The notes beneath the pieces are model-generated. The model searched no databases. It was not told the DNA's origin and saw only the letters and a program-made list of their open reading frames with translations. A program made the position numbers and the translations under genes. 64,000 bases of DNA from Periplaneta americana (Eukaryota > Arthropoda > Insecta > Blattodea > Blattidae): NCBI RefSeq assembly GCF_040183065.1, contig NC_091119.1, positions 109,848,263 to 109,912,262 of the forward strand. The letters run 5' to 3'. Each line of letters opens with the position of its first letter. The stretch's first letter is position 1. This document shows positions 45,790-56,214 of the stretch, piece after piece.

Positions 45790-46661
45790 CAGAGTGTCCC
45801 AAATTGATGTATACGCATTTTGAAACACTATTTCTCAGTAACGAGATGAGACAGAAATACGATTTTTGCGGTTTTATATTCCTTAAGCTCGTACATGTTC
45901 AAAATGACCCCCTTCCGCCAGCACACTCCCAACAACGACGTACAACAGAGTGGCATACCAACTGGATTGTTGCTAATGGAATATCATTACAGGCATGTTC
46001 AATCTGAACTCTCAGCTCCTCCAGTGTTTGTGGTTTTGTGGCGTACATTGTGTCCTTTAGAGCTCCCCATAGGTAGAAGTCTGGAAGGGTTAAATCCGCA
46101 GCACTTCTTCTTCGTCCTATCCATCTCTGGCCCCCATCATTTAGTGCGTGGACAAGTCTCGGAATGTAAGGCTTCCATTTTTGAGCTCGCAAAATTCGAT
46201 GAACACTGGATTTGCTGATACCAATCTCACGAGGACATTGCCTCATTGACTTCTTTGGGGATTGAGCAAAAGCCTGCATGACTGCATCTACACTCTCGTT
46301 ATCGGTGGAACTTCTCTTTCTTCCGCACCGCCCTTTCAACACATATTGCACCGTTCCGTCGACTTCAAAATTGTTTCGGATTCTTATGATAGTTAACCTT
46401 GTTGGTGGTTGTGTTCCAAATTCAACCCTCCAACGTCGTTGAACCTCAACAACATTCTCCACTTTCCAATAACATTTCAGTATCCACTTATGTTTATCGA
46501 ACGATAATTTCACCGTCATGTTTGTTTTAAAAACAGTTGAACATGTTTCCATGCTTTCCACTGCCTTTTGAATCATAAACCGCAAAGATAGTATTTCTAT
46601 CTCATTTTTTTGTTGTGAAATAGTGTTTCGAAGATTGTATACAACAATTTGGGACAGTCTG
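45790..46661 (-). mobile_element. mariner/Tc1-type DNA transposon, internally deleted
   Basis: TA target duplication at 45788-45789 and 46662-46663. The terminal inverted repeats are about 85 bp: CAGAGTGTCCCAAATTGATG left, CAGACTGTCCCAAATTGTTG as right-end complement, both continuing to GAAACACTATTTC and GAGATRAGAAATAC-like words. Confidence 0.93.
45899..46519 (-). pseudogene. Transposase of the mariner-type element, catalytic centre deleted
   Basis: Starting near [19 protein letters not shown], the N-terminal helix-turn-helix region ([55 protein letters not shown]) is intact. After [10 protein letters not shown] the protein jumps to the C-terminal end [34 protein letters not shown]. The core between, with the first two Asp of the DDD/DDE triad, is missing, and the usual PDLTPxDFxLWG is altered. 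The end shifts frame after CWECAGG. It could bind DNA ends but not catalyse transposition. Confidence 0.85.
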
Positions 46662-47144
46662 TATATACAAGAGTTCATTTGAAAATATTTATAGGAAATT
46701 TTCTTTCGTCAGTAATATAAAGACGTGTGTTTGAAGAAAATATTTGATACGTGGGGAGCTTCATAAAGAGGGTGTTCATATTCAACAATTTCTAGAATTT
46801 CCTTTTTGGTCCCTAATATAGAGGTGTCTGTTTGAAGGGAAAATTTATTTCATGTATCAGTTTTATACATATATAAAGAGGTCGGCTGCAAATATTTCTA
46901 GTAAATTTTCTTTCATATGTGGTATAGAGTTATTTGTTTAAATGAAATATCTGATACGTCTGTAAGTTTCATATAGGCTACAGAGAGTTCATTTCCAAAC
47001 ACTTCTCGAAAATTTTCTATCGTCCATAGTATAGAGACGTCTGTTTCAAGTAAAGATTTGATACCTCCGTATAAAAATTGTATATACTGTACACAGAGAT
47101 CATCTGTAAATATTTCTAGTGAATTTTTTTCATCCGTAGTTTGG

Positions 47145-47265
47145 TCTTAATGAGTTTAGGATAACCTTGGAAAAATCCCCCAACCAGGTAACTTGTCCCA
47201 ACCGGGGTTTGAATTCGAGCCAGCTCGTTTCACACTCAGATAAGCTGACCATCACTCCATAGCGT
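47145..47265 (-). mobile_element. SINE family B fragment
   Basis: The complement of CTGGTTGGGGGATTTTTCC, of the B-box ATTCAAACCCCGG, and of the head ACGCTATGGAGTGATGG are present; the tail half is missing. Confidence 0.8.
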
Positions 47266-47533
47266 ACCTTATCACTGTTCTCAAATAATTTAACAGAGGT
47301 TTCCTCTTATACCAAATTTTTGAAAGGAAAAATACAAACTCAATAATATGTTCTCCTTTTAATTTGCAGTACATATTTAAATAAAATTGTATTGCACGTA
47401 ATTTCAATATATCTACAAAAATGTTATGTTAAAATTAAGAGAAACACTGTTAGAACAACTGCAGGTTTCTTTCGCTTACTGAGGAAATGGGTAATGAAGT
47501 GAGGAAAATTTAACATTACAGGAATAGGGCGTG
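47266..47533. other. No repeat recognised (intron)
   Basis: AT-rich; nothing placed. Confidence 0.4.
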
Positions 47534-47542
47534 TCTAATCCC

Positions 47543-48670
47543 GGAGTTCACTAGTTCGGTACCATGATCAAAAATATATACTAGTTCGGTCCGGAGCCAA
47601 GAAGTAAACAATACTAGTTCGGTCCCGGGTTATTAAGTTAACAATACTAGTTCGGTCCCGGATCAATAAGTTAACAATACTAGTTCGGTCCCGGGTTATT
47701 AAGTTAACAATACTAGTTCGGTCCCGGGTTATTAAGTTAACAATACTAGTTCGGTCCCGGATCAATAAGTTAACAATACTAGTTCGGTCCCGGGTTATTA
47801 AGTTAACAATGCTAGTTCGGTCCCGGGTTATTAAGTTAACAATACTAGTTCGGTCCCGGATCAATAAGTTAACAATACTAGTTCTGTCCCGGGTCGAAAA
47901 TGGAGCAGTACTGGTTGGAAATCAACATTTTCCTTCATATTCTATACAGGCAGGAACGGGTCAATTCGTGACTCGAGACAGCAAACTACAAAATTTCTTG
48001 CCCCTTCCTTCAGGCATTGTTAAAAATGTTGATTATCATGTACAATGTACAGTATAAACCTTAGTTAAAACTTATTAAACTTCATAGTAGTGAGTGATAA
48101 GGATCTATGTTTTTGAGAGAAATTTGTAGGACAGTGTTTTATATATTGGAGTCTGTTTATTAATTTAGATACAAATTCTGCCCTTTTGTCTCCAATATAT
48201 TGTTCTTTCTTTAATTGGTCTGATCTTTTTGTTGCTAGACTTCTAATTTGCATGTAAGTGTCAATTTGAATTCAATTTAGAATGTTTATTAATTTAAAGA
48301 CGTTAAATGATTCACAACTGTTTGTCGTACTTTCTGTTGTAGCTACGAATTCAAAGAATGTTTATCAGTGACTGAAATTACGGTTAGGTACGACCGCTCC
48401 TAATTATGAAAACAAGTTCGAATAAGTATCATTATCAACGTCAAAACACGCCAGTATCGATATCATACCAACATAAAAAATTGGGATTCGATACGATAGC
48501 CAGTTCATAATATATACTGTAATAGTCTCTTTAATTATATATAAGTTGTCTATACCTGCATAGTTCGGACCGAATTAGTACGCACCTTTCTGAACCCCGG
48601 ACCGAATTAGTACTGTATATTTCAGATATATAGGCTATCTGATGGGACCGAACTAGTACTGTATGCACCC
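47543..48670. mobile_element. Repeat-bearing DNA transposon with 9-bp TSD (possibly Mutator-like)
   Basis: TCTAATCCC flanks both sides (47534-47542 and 48671-48679). The left end carries GGAGTTCACTAGTTCGGT; the right end, complemented, carries GTACTAGTTCGGTCCC and two more copies of the TAGTxCGGTCC word (48566-48650). Subterminal repeats in opposite orientation at both ends and a 9-bp duplication suggest a MULE, but no transposase is visible. Confidence 0.6.
47548..47890 (+). repeat. 33-bp tandem repeat, about 10 copies
   Basis: The unit is ACTAGTTCGGTCCCGG plus RTYAATAAGTTAACAAT-type sequence in two alternating variants (ggttattaag and gatcaataag). Because 33 is a multiple of 3 it leaves an open minus frame repeating RDRTSIVNLIT, which is a by-product. 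The outer copies are diverged (GGTACCATGATC, GGAGCCAAGAAG). Confidence 0.95.
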
Positions 48671-48679
48671 TCTAATCCC

Positions 48680-49189
48680 CTCAAATGTTTGACATTAAAA
48701 GTCGATGCACACTGTATACAGAAAAAGACGGGGCACTAAAAAAACACAATATTATAGCTTATCGTTTGGTCATATTACGACTTATTAGTAAGAGCACTCT
48801 GGTTCGACTACCGGAAAATCCTGTGGGATTGGGACTGGACAGATTTGTTATTATAACTGCTCTGGTTTCGCCAGCCTTTATGAGTTCAAGACCACTCAGC
48901 TATCACCAAAACATCAGCTTGCTACTTTGAATTAGGACTGTTGTTAAATTAAGAATTAAGAATTAGCCACGAAATCCCGTGAAGGGCAAGGGCCCCTGAT
49001 TATGCAGGGTTAAATAAGGAGTTGTAATTAATTTGTCTAAAGTACTCATATAAACGAGATTTGAAATGTTTGAATTGCAATGGCCATAACCATGAATTAA
49101 ATAATTTAGTATGTACCCAAATAAGATAAATTTTTATTTACTGAATTGCACACAAAAGCATTCTTCATACTCCAAAAAGTAAGACATCT
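48680..49189. other. No repeat recognised (intron)
   Basis: An 81-codon plus frame at 48685-48930 shows no family. Confidence 0.4.
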
Positions 49190-49371
49190 GGGGCCGTATT
49201 CATAGACATTTTTAGCGCGGGTTTCCGGTGGATGATGAGCGTTTTTCGTATTCATAAACCAGTGTTAGCGATAGGATATGATTTGAATTCTGTACAAGTA
49301 ACCAGTGGATAGCCGGGGCTAGTTTAGTACGGTCGTAGCGCGTGCTGCGAAAAGTCTATGAATACGGCCCC
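49190..49371. mobile_element. MITE with GGGGCCGTATTCATAGAC ends
   Basis: GGGGCCGTATTCATAGAC at the left and its exact complement GTCTATGAATACGGCCCC at the right bound 182 bp. A CTG duplication (49188-49190 and 49371-49373) fits a 3-bp target if the ends are taken as GGGCCG. There are inner inverted words around tagcgcg/cgcgcta. PIF/Harbinger-like is possible. Confidence 0.88.
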
Positions 49372-49716
49372 TGATTTCATCTGTATATTGTGTGGTTTAA
49401 GTAGACCGCCTATGTACCTAATTTGCATTATTGTGCGTAGAATATCTGTTAGGCCTACATAATATTGAAAACAGTTCTAATATTATTTACAAAAATGTAT
49501 AATTTAAAGTTGTGTGTGAATTAAGATTATATTAGTGGTTTATTAATGAGTCTATAATTAGACTCTAAGAAAATTCCTCATTATCAGACAGCGCATTTTT
49601 GTTTCCAAACAAGTTAGGAAACTTATCACTCAGTATATCCTGGAGTTTCAAGCTTCAAACTCTAATCTTAAATGCTTATCTCAGGACGCTACGAAAAGTA
49701 AAGCCTAGTTCGGTAC

Positions 49717-49720
<4 letters not shown>

Positions 49721-49791
<71 letters not shown>
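49721..49791 (+). repeat. (AAT)n microsatellite
   Basis: About 23 AAT units; gives poly-Asn or poly-Leu frames that are not genes. Confidence 0.95.
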
Positions 49792-49792
<1 letters not shown>

Positions 49793-50037
49793 AGCATGAC
49801 AATTGTAAGTAGGACTGCTACTAAATTGAAATGGTCTGTGCAGCTGCTTTTTGACCACATAAATCAGTAACACTTCGAAACTAGCTCTATACAAAATATC
49901 AGTGCTACATATGACAGAAAATATAATAATTAGATCGATGATAATACTGAACTAGTATATATATAGGCCCTAATATATATTATAGAACATAATAGTAAAT
50001 ATGATACACATTAACCGTATATACTCTATAAATACAA
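49792..50037. other. No repeat recognised (intron)
   Basis: AT-rich; nothing placed. Confidence 0.35.
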
Positions 50038-50465
50038 TACAGTAGAGCATCGATTATCCGAAACAATTGGGGACAGGGATGTTCGGATAACTGATTTTTA
50101 GGATAACCGATCATTTACGAAAACAAATTGTACCGGTGTCATAGGAGCAGTATGAAACAAAGAAACACTAATATTAAACAAAAAACTGTACATACAGTAT
50201 ATATTTTGTATCACACGTCTTACAAATAACACAGAGAACTGACTAGCCTAGATTGACTAGTTCAAAATGGCCTACAGTTTAGGAAAAGAAGTCCAAAATA
50301 TTTTGTTTGCTTCAGAGCTGAGACTCGTTTTTCTGCCGCTAAATCTCACAAACAGCGCTAGCGGAACTTCTACATGGCGCGCGCGCAAATTTGAATTTAC
50401 TGACTGGAACGCTTTCACTTAACCGATGTTTCGGTAGATCGGCATTCGGTTAATCGATGCTCTAC

Positions 50466-51958
50466 CACAGTCTAATTCATACGTCGCGCAACTTCAACAC
50501 TTTTTTTGCCAACATTCGCGACACTAGCGCCCAAGCGGCAGGCAAGGCACAGGTCATAGAGTTGATACAGTCAGCACGTGCTTTTAGGGGATGCGAGATG
50601 TTATAATAACGTTTTAATCATGTGTCGGAATAAAAACAATGTTTGCAGTGCTGTAAATTGCAGTAACAAGTTTAAATTTCCGAATTTCTCGTTCTTCAGA
50701 TTCCCTAAAGACCAAGAGAGGTAAGTGTACCTATTTATATGTCAGGAAGGAAGTTTAAATAAAAACAAAGTAAATACCAGTTACAGCATATTATTTTGTT
50801 GCAGATATCATTTTATTTATATTTTTAAAAAGTTGAATGTTATATTGCATTCAAGTAGGGATCATGGTGTTAATTTTTCAAGAATTCATGGAGTATTGTA
50901 ATCCTTTTGCAAAATATTCACTTCAGACTGTGTCGATAAATTTCTGATATTTTGGTGTAGATTCATGTGGCAGACGTATTAAGTTCTCAAGAAATAAAAG
51001 AGCGTTTTTAAATTTAAATATAAAATAGCAATTTTTCTGTAATAATTTGCATGACTGTTATTGGTGTTGATTTTACAGTTCCAGCGATTATTTATTGAAA
51101 ATAAAAGTAAATTTTCTGAGTTAATTGAAGTTAAATTTTTTCAACAAAATTATGTGTTCATTTATTTGTTCTTACCTACGTCATATTAACAGTAAGGTAT
51201 GTAAATTACGTACTATATAGGTAGGATAAGATAAAATTAAGCCTATGTGTGAAAACTGGAAATGTAATGTAAAATGCTGTAAACTTACCATAAAAAATTA
51301 AACCATAATATCAGCACTATTTGTGACTCAAAATAATAAAGGAAATACCGGTTCTTAAGAAATGTAAAAAATAATAAACCCTATTAAGGTTTAAATCCTC
51401 ACTTTTTTTTTATTTTCAAGTTTACCTCAGCGGTCGAGTTTACCCCAATATGCGGTATGGAAAATAGTTAATTTCTCAGGAAATAAGGAGAGGAGTTCAC
51501 CACCCGATGTACCCTACGAGATATGCTCTACAATTATGAAGCTATTAATTTTGACTCTTCTCACAGGAAATATACCGTAAAGTTCCAATGTTGCATAAAT
51601 ATATTTAGGAATTAATTGAATTAACGTCCAGGTACGAAAAATTATATTATTTCAAACCATGATACGTGATCAGGGCCATGATTCAGTTGTAAGGAGCAGA
51701 AAGAATTACGTTTATTCCCAGCTTCTCAAACTTGTAGATTAACTGCATGTGAAATTCTTCTAGGATTCTAAAGTAAATTAATAAGAACCATATACACTTA
51801 CTGTATAGCATAAAACTATAAAATAAATTACGCAAAACCCGTTTTCTGATGTGTTATCATATATCTTGCCTGCCGCTAGAGAGCTACTGTAGCGCTAGCT
51901 GTCAAATGTTGGCATCTTTTATACGTATGACTTGCGCGACTGTATGTATTAGACTGTG
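50466..51958 (+). mobile_element. P-type DNA transposon with THAP exon, 7-bp TSD
   Basis: Ends CACAGTCTAATTCATAC and (complement of right) CACAGTCTAATACATAC are followed by GTCGCGCAA and, further in, gccaacatt and the GCGGCAGGCAAG word on both sides, making about 90 bp of inverted similarity. The target duplication GCTCTAC is at 50459-50465 and 51959-51965. The first exon of a THAP transposase lies near the left end (50620-50720). The remaining 1.1 kb has no recognisable transposase, so the copy is non-autonomous. Confidence 0.85.
50620..50720 (+). CDS. THAP-domain first exon of P-type transposase (relic)
   Basis: ATG at 50620 gives MCRNKNNVCSAVNCSNKFKF then PNFSFFRFPKDQE and ends in a strong donor GAG AG/GTAAGT at 50721. 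C-x4-C spacing and the FxFPKD motif are the THAP zinc-binding signature; in P transposase this domain binds the element ends. No downstream THAP half (with its Cys/His pair) is found, so this is a leftover exon. Confidence 0.7.
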
Positions 51959-51967
51959 GCTCTACTG

Positions 51968-53039
51968 TGTATACAATTAATTAATTTAACAAAATCAGCT
52001 CGGTTCCGGTAAACAAAAATATATATTCTGAGATTATGAAATTCTTATCTTTTACCATAACTGTCAGTAAATTTTTTTTAAGCTAAGAAAATGTTCTTTA
52101 TACGTTACAAGACGTTACAGTGACACAATTATAATAACAAAAATCAATATACAAATTAGCAATATTTACATTTTATACAATATATACAAAATACAGATCA
52201 AAATTAAATACAATATAACATAGATTGATAAATTAAAATAATATTAACACAAAAGTCTGAATGAAAATGCAACTTACTCAGTATTAGAATCAGATCACAA
52301 TGTAGTAGTAACTTGGTGTTTTACATATACAACATTGACGATGGAGCACCTGTATTGTATTATGATTCATAGTCTATGCGTACCTGCTTCTTACTCGACC
52401 GAGGCGAGTGGTGCCGCGGGAGTAATGTGAACTATCGCGATGTGGTATTACGAACGCAGGAACAGTAGCGCCACGGCTCCGGACTGCAGGACTCCACTGG
52501 CCTCGGTAGAGTAACACAATACTACCCTGCTTATGCATCCATGGCTAACAAGCCACGTTATGCATCGACGTGACGAAATAGATGTACCAGAAGAAACTAC
52601 TCGATCCGCTGTACGTTTGGGAATAAAAATGCGCTGCCTGCCCTTTATTTATTCTAGAGCTTTTTATTCAGTGGTTCATTCGCTTAACCCAAACGATGTT
52701 ATAACCAATCCGTAGGTTAATCCTCGTATAATAAGAAGTTCTGCTGTTCTCTTACCTAATACTATCTAATACTTATTAATGCATGTTAAAGCGATCGGAT
52801 TTTCCATGATACGAGACAGACCGTTTTGATTCGCAGTTTATTCTGAAAGGTAGGTTTGAATTTAACATTGATGGGATCATTGGTTAAATGATAACAATTG
52901 ACAAGAGATTAAACGAAATAAGACTACCAATGACCGCGTGAAAGGTCTATACTCGAAATAGAATAATAAAGTACAATATGTTTACCTTTAACACTGTATT
53001 GTATTTCATTTGATATTTGTGTGTATACATAACCCATAT
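51968..53039. other. No repeat recognised (intron)
   Basis: AT-rich to 52300, then a GC-richer part at 52380-52530. A 60-codon frame at 52533-52715 has no family. Confidence 0.4.
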
Positions 53040-53215
53040 AGCCGTCCACCGCTGTGGAATAAAGGTTAGCGTATGTATTTGTCTATGGCTGGCGTATCTG
53101 AGTGTGAAAAGTTATGGGTATTTTTAGAAACGTTTCCTCAGTCAATTGAAGTAAAATTGCTGCCTAACTTTCGTCATTGGACCTCGAACTCATTTCGTCT
53201 TCATTAATTACAACT
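53040..53215 (+). mobile_element. SINE family B, heavily diverged
   Basis: The head ACCGCTGTGGAATAAAGGTTAGC and the tail words gctgcctaactttcg, attggacctcgaactcattt follow the family B order, but the B-box is unrecognisable. Confidence 0.6.
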
Positions 53216-54283
53216 TCATCTATCATCTTACAATAGTTTCAGGTCGAGGAAGACGCAGCGGATGTAGTATCGTGACTTGCATACAGATGGCATCGATCTG
53301 AGATAGCTGCAGAAGTCCCAGGAGGACAGATGGGCTTCCATAGCGGACTTCGTCGGAATTAGGCGATGTGTAGCTGAATCGATAGATGGCACCAAACAGT
53401 AAATCACGATACTTACAAGAAAGGGTCATACGGACTTAAACAATGTCCCTATCAAAGGACAAAAGCAGAATAAGACAGGCTGCGGTGCAAGCCGTCGGGC
53501 AACTCCTCCGTAACAAAAAAGCATATAGGCCTATCCATAATTTCCATCATTTCACTCAAATAGAGGTGGCACCATAATGAGTGAATTTATGGCAGGCAGA
53601 GTATTTGCAACTTCATGCCTCCATGTTAAATGTAAAAACCAATCTACTCATTTAGTCAGGTACCCAGCTGTAATGTCGTTGGCCCCGTACTTTCAGTTTA
53701 ATTAGTTCCCCTGTGTTGTTATTAATTTTTCGTACATAAATTTTAAGACTTTGCTATGGTTAGATCTAAATTGAAAGCAAGTAAGTGCATAATCTTCAGA
53801 TAAAATACAGTAATTATTAAATAATTTACTGCAGTTTTTATAATTTTCAATAAAATTTATGTTCCTATTGTAAGCAAATTCAAAAGCCTAGAGAGAGTTG
53901 GTCGCTTTGCAGATAAAGAGATTGACTCTAGAGGTACGATAGTGAGTCAATGCCATATGAAGAGCTCATAGAAGAATGTGAATGTCGATAATTTAGAAAA
54001 ATTGTTAAGAAAAGTGAAGGAGAAATTTTTTAAAGAAGGGATTTGGACCATGACCATTTATTTTAGGTCTCATTACGACTTTTGTCTTTGCGCCCGAGGG
54101 AAACTGCGAAAAACTGAGGGCAGGATGAGTTGTCGCACTGACGACTAAGCTAATTAGTTTGTATTGTGAGTTTATTAAAAGTCCGAATAAATCGTCAATT
54201 GACACTTATGAGGGATTTCCTTTATTTAAACAGGAGAATTCACAAATTTTATTATTGCTATTAAACCTTGAGACACATTAAAT
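53216..54283. other. No repeat recognised (intron)
   Basis: No family or strong repeat seen. Confidence 0.35.
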
Positions 54284-54544
54284 GAAGAATCTACGTAAAG
54301 ATTAATTTTTGGTCCTACAGAATTTGTCTGTTATGGTAACAATGGTTATTACAGGAGAAAAATTCGATCCGGCGCCGGGGATCGAACCCGGGTCCTTGGT
54401 TGTACGTACCAAGTGCTCTAACCACTGAGAAGCGACGAAGTTCAATCTACAGCACCCGGATCGAATGTTTCTCCTCTAATAACCATTGTTACCATAACAG
54501 ATAAATTCTGTAGGACCAAAAATTAATCTTTACGTAGATTCTTC
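54284..54544. repeat. Palindrome around a tRNA-like module
   Basis: Arms 54284-54373 and 54456-54544 are inverted copies of about 88 bp (gaagaatctacgtaaag, attaatttttggtccta, aacaatggttatta). The centre holds a minus-strand tRNA-like module (complement of CTCAGTGGTTAGAGCACTTGG and of CCCGGGTTCGATCCC). Confidence 0.9.
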
Positions 54545-54689
54545 GCACAACAATGCATAATACTGTGGAATCTCGGCCACCAAGTTACTCAATTGAGTGT
54601 AATCCTTGTACAATGGCAGTTGACTCAATATAATATGTCAACATGTACGTCGAACATGGAGTAAGGCAACAAATGGAAAAACAATAGAG

Positions 54690-54832
54690 GAGAGGGATTC
54701 GATCCGATGCTGTGAATTGAACTTCGGCGTAGCTCAGTGGTTAGAGCGCTTGGTACGTAGAACCAAAGACCCGTGTTCAACCCCGGCATCGGAATGAATT
54801 TTTCTCCCCTAATAACCATTGTTAAATGGAGA
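54690..54832 (+). mobile_element. tRNA-like repeat, plus-strand copy
   Basis: GGCGTAGCTCAGTGGTTAGAG, CGCTTGGTACGTAGAACC and GTGTTCAACCCCGGCATC form the same tRNA-like head as in the adjacent palindrome but in opposite orientation, followed by ctcccctaataaccattgtta. A cloverleaf is partly drawable, but the T-arm is weakened. Confidence 0.75.
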
Positions 54833-55059
54833 AATTAGGTGGACCTTGTAGAAAACCGTATACACTTCTGTTTCCATGGTACCACGAGTGACGTCAGAAT
54901 AAACTTTTCATAACAAAACGTTACAATTTTTCTCTTTTGTACCTTGAAAATAGAAGTTTCACGTCTAAAAATCAAAGGAACTTGATTATTTTGCTTTATT
55001 CTGTACAAAAATGTTTATGTCATAAAACAATAAATGTTTTACATCCCGCATTGTTGCAG

Positions 55060-55149
55060 ATGAGCGTACCTCCTGTCCCTGAAGACGGGCCGGCAGATGG
55101 CATCCTAGTCATGGAGATGAAAGCGAACCTGTATCGCCCCCTCAACTAG
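55060..55149 (+). CDS. Probable terminal exon (29 codons) of the secreted-protein gene
   Basis: After a pyrimidine-rich acceptor (cccgcattgttgcag) the frame MSVPPVPEDGPADGILVMEM then KANLYRPLN runs to TAG at 55147. It is phase 0, matching exon 1, and locally GC-rich within AT-rich sequence. Joined, the protein would be 412 residues ending ...GYQVT-MSVPPVPEDG. The sequence directly 5' of the acceptor is AT-rich and non-coding. No AATAAA was found within 200 bases downstream. An alternative is that it belongs to another gene. Confidence 0.6.
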   Translation: MSVPPVPEDGPADGILVMEMKANLYRPLN

Positions 55150-56209
55150 AAGGAAAGCAGAAACCGTCAGTTCTCTGGCTTGTTTATTGACATGTAGACG
55201 CACAAACGCAACATTGTTTAGATAGCATAGTTACCGACTCCTCTGCCCTGTATTTTCTGGTTTAATATAATGGCTGTCCCAATGTTTTCATATGTTGTTA
55301 ATCTCTTCTTTTACTACCAGAGTTTCTCAATAAGTGAGGAGCATAGTATCAAAGTTAGACAGCTCCATTTTTTGCAATTTCGAGTTATTGATTGTTTTTC
55401 ATAGAATTTTGTGTGCTGAATGCGATTCTGTAACTATTTAGACAGAAACGGACAGAACAGAACGAAAATAGCACTTAATTGTGCGCTTAATTGTGCGCTC
55501 CACTGTGGCTTGGTTTCAAATTAGGACAATTCCTTCAGTAGCCAATGAGAAGCCAACATTCATACCACCTTATCTCATAACGCATTATGAATCTAACATG
55601 GCTGATTGTTTATATAATCGGTTTGTGGATGAATAAGTACTGTTTTACGTAAATTTGCTTTGAAACCGAGCTAGTAGAGACTTAGATTCAAAAGTAGACA
55701 ATTTCACTTTAAATATGGTTTCGTTTGGCTTCAGAAACGGACAGCCCCACTTTAAATAAGATTTTGTTTGGTTTCAAAAACAGATACCTCCATGACTTAG
55801 TTTCAGAGATGAACAACTCCACTTTTTGAACTTAAAATTTCGACCTGAATATTCATTTTAATCACATTTTGAGACTGAAAAATATTTCTGTGACCCATGA
55901 GAATGTTTAAAAAAATTTTACGTATAACGGTGACATTGGTTTCCAGGGATCTAGTTTCTCGCCTCTCCTGTAAAAAACACAAACGTGAAGTTGTCCAACT
56001 TTGATACCAAGCTCCTGAAATAACAAGACTTCTTAAACTTATTCGCACATATACATAGATGCCAACATTTCAACCTTGGTAAATATTAATTTTTCACAAA
56101 ACTTATTTTTTAAAGATTTCGTTCTACGGACACAGTAAGAAATCGGTTCCAGCAAAGAATAAATCCATGTCAACTGCCTGCATTCGGGACAATGGGCGGT
56201 TAACTCCGC
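55150..56209. repeat. Diverged inverted and internal repeats
   Basis: aggagcatagtatcaaagtt (55338) is inverted at 55990-56015 (aactttgataccaagctcct). Between them, phrases such as tttcactttaaata and agaaacggacagcccc recur at 55705, 55750 and 55815. Probably an old foldback element. No gene recognised. Confidence 0.55.
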
Positions 56210-56214
56210 CGTCG

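Larger units (their letters stand above)
45340..47140 (+). repeat. Minisatellite, about 112-bp unit, split by a mariner-type element
   Basis: The anchor cagagagttcatttccaaac-like phrase occurs near 45348, 45468, 45579 and 45691, then after the transposon near 46672, 46770, 46878, 46981 and 47094. Other shared words are tttctttcgtcc, taatatagagatgtctgt and gatacgt. Units are 15-30 percent diverged by eye. Confidence 0.85.
50040..51967. mobile_element. pogo/Tigger-like element, split by a P-type element
   Basis: CAGTAGAGCATCGATTATCC at the left and CGGTTAATCGATGCTCTAC plus (after the nested insertion) TG at the right are terminal inverted repeats; TA precedes the left end, TG follows the right (probably a decayed TA). 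The CAGTAGAGCRTCGATTA end is the Tigger/pogo signature. Without the nested insertion it is about 430 bp and non-autonomous. Confidence 0.82.
41842..55059 (+). other. Inferred 13.2-kb intron
   Basis: Donor ACG/GTGAGC at 41842 and acceptor CATTGTTGCAG/ATG ending at 55059 join two phase-0 exons on the same strand. Everything between is repeat or unassigned sequence. A small internal exon cannot be excluded by eye. Confidence 0.55.

Noticed and set aside
47568..47864. 98-codon minus frame repeating RDRTSIVNLIT
   Set aside because: Produced by a 33-bp tandem repeat in frame; no start context or extension outside the array.
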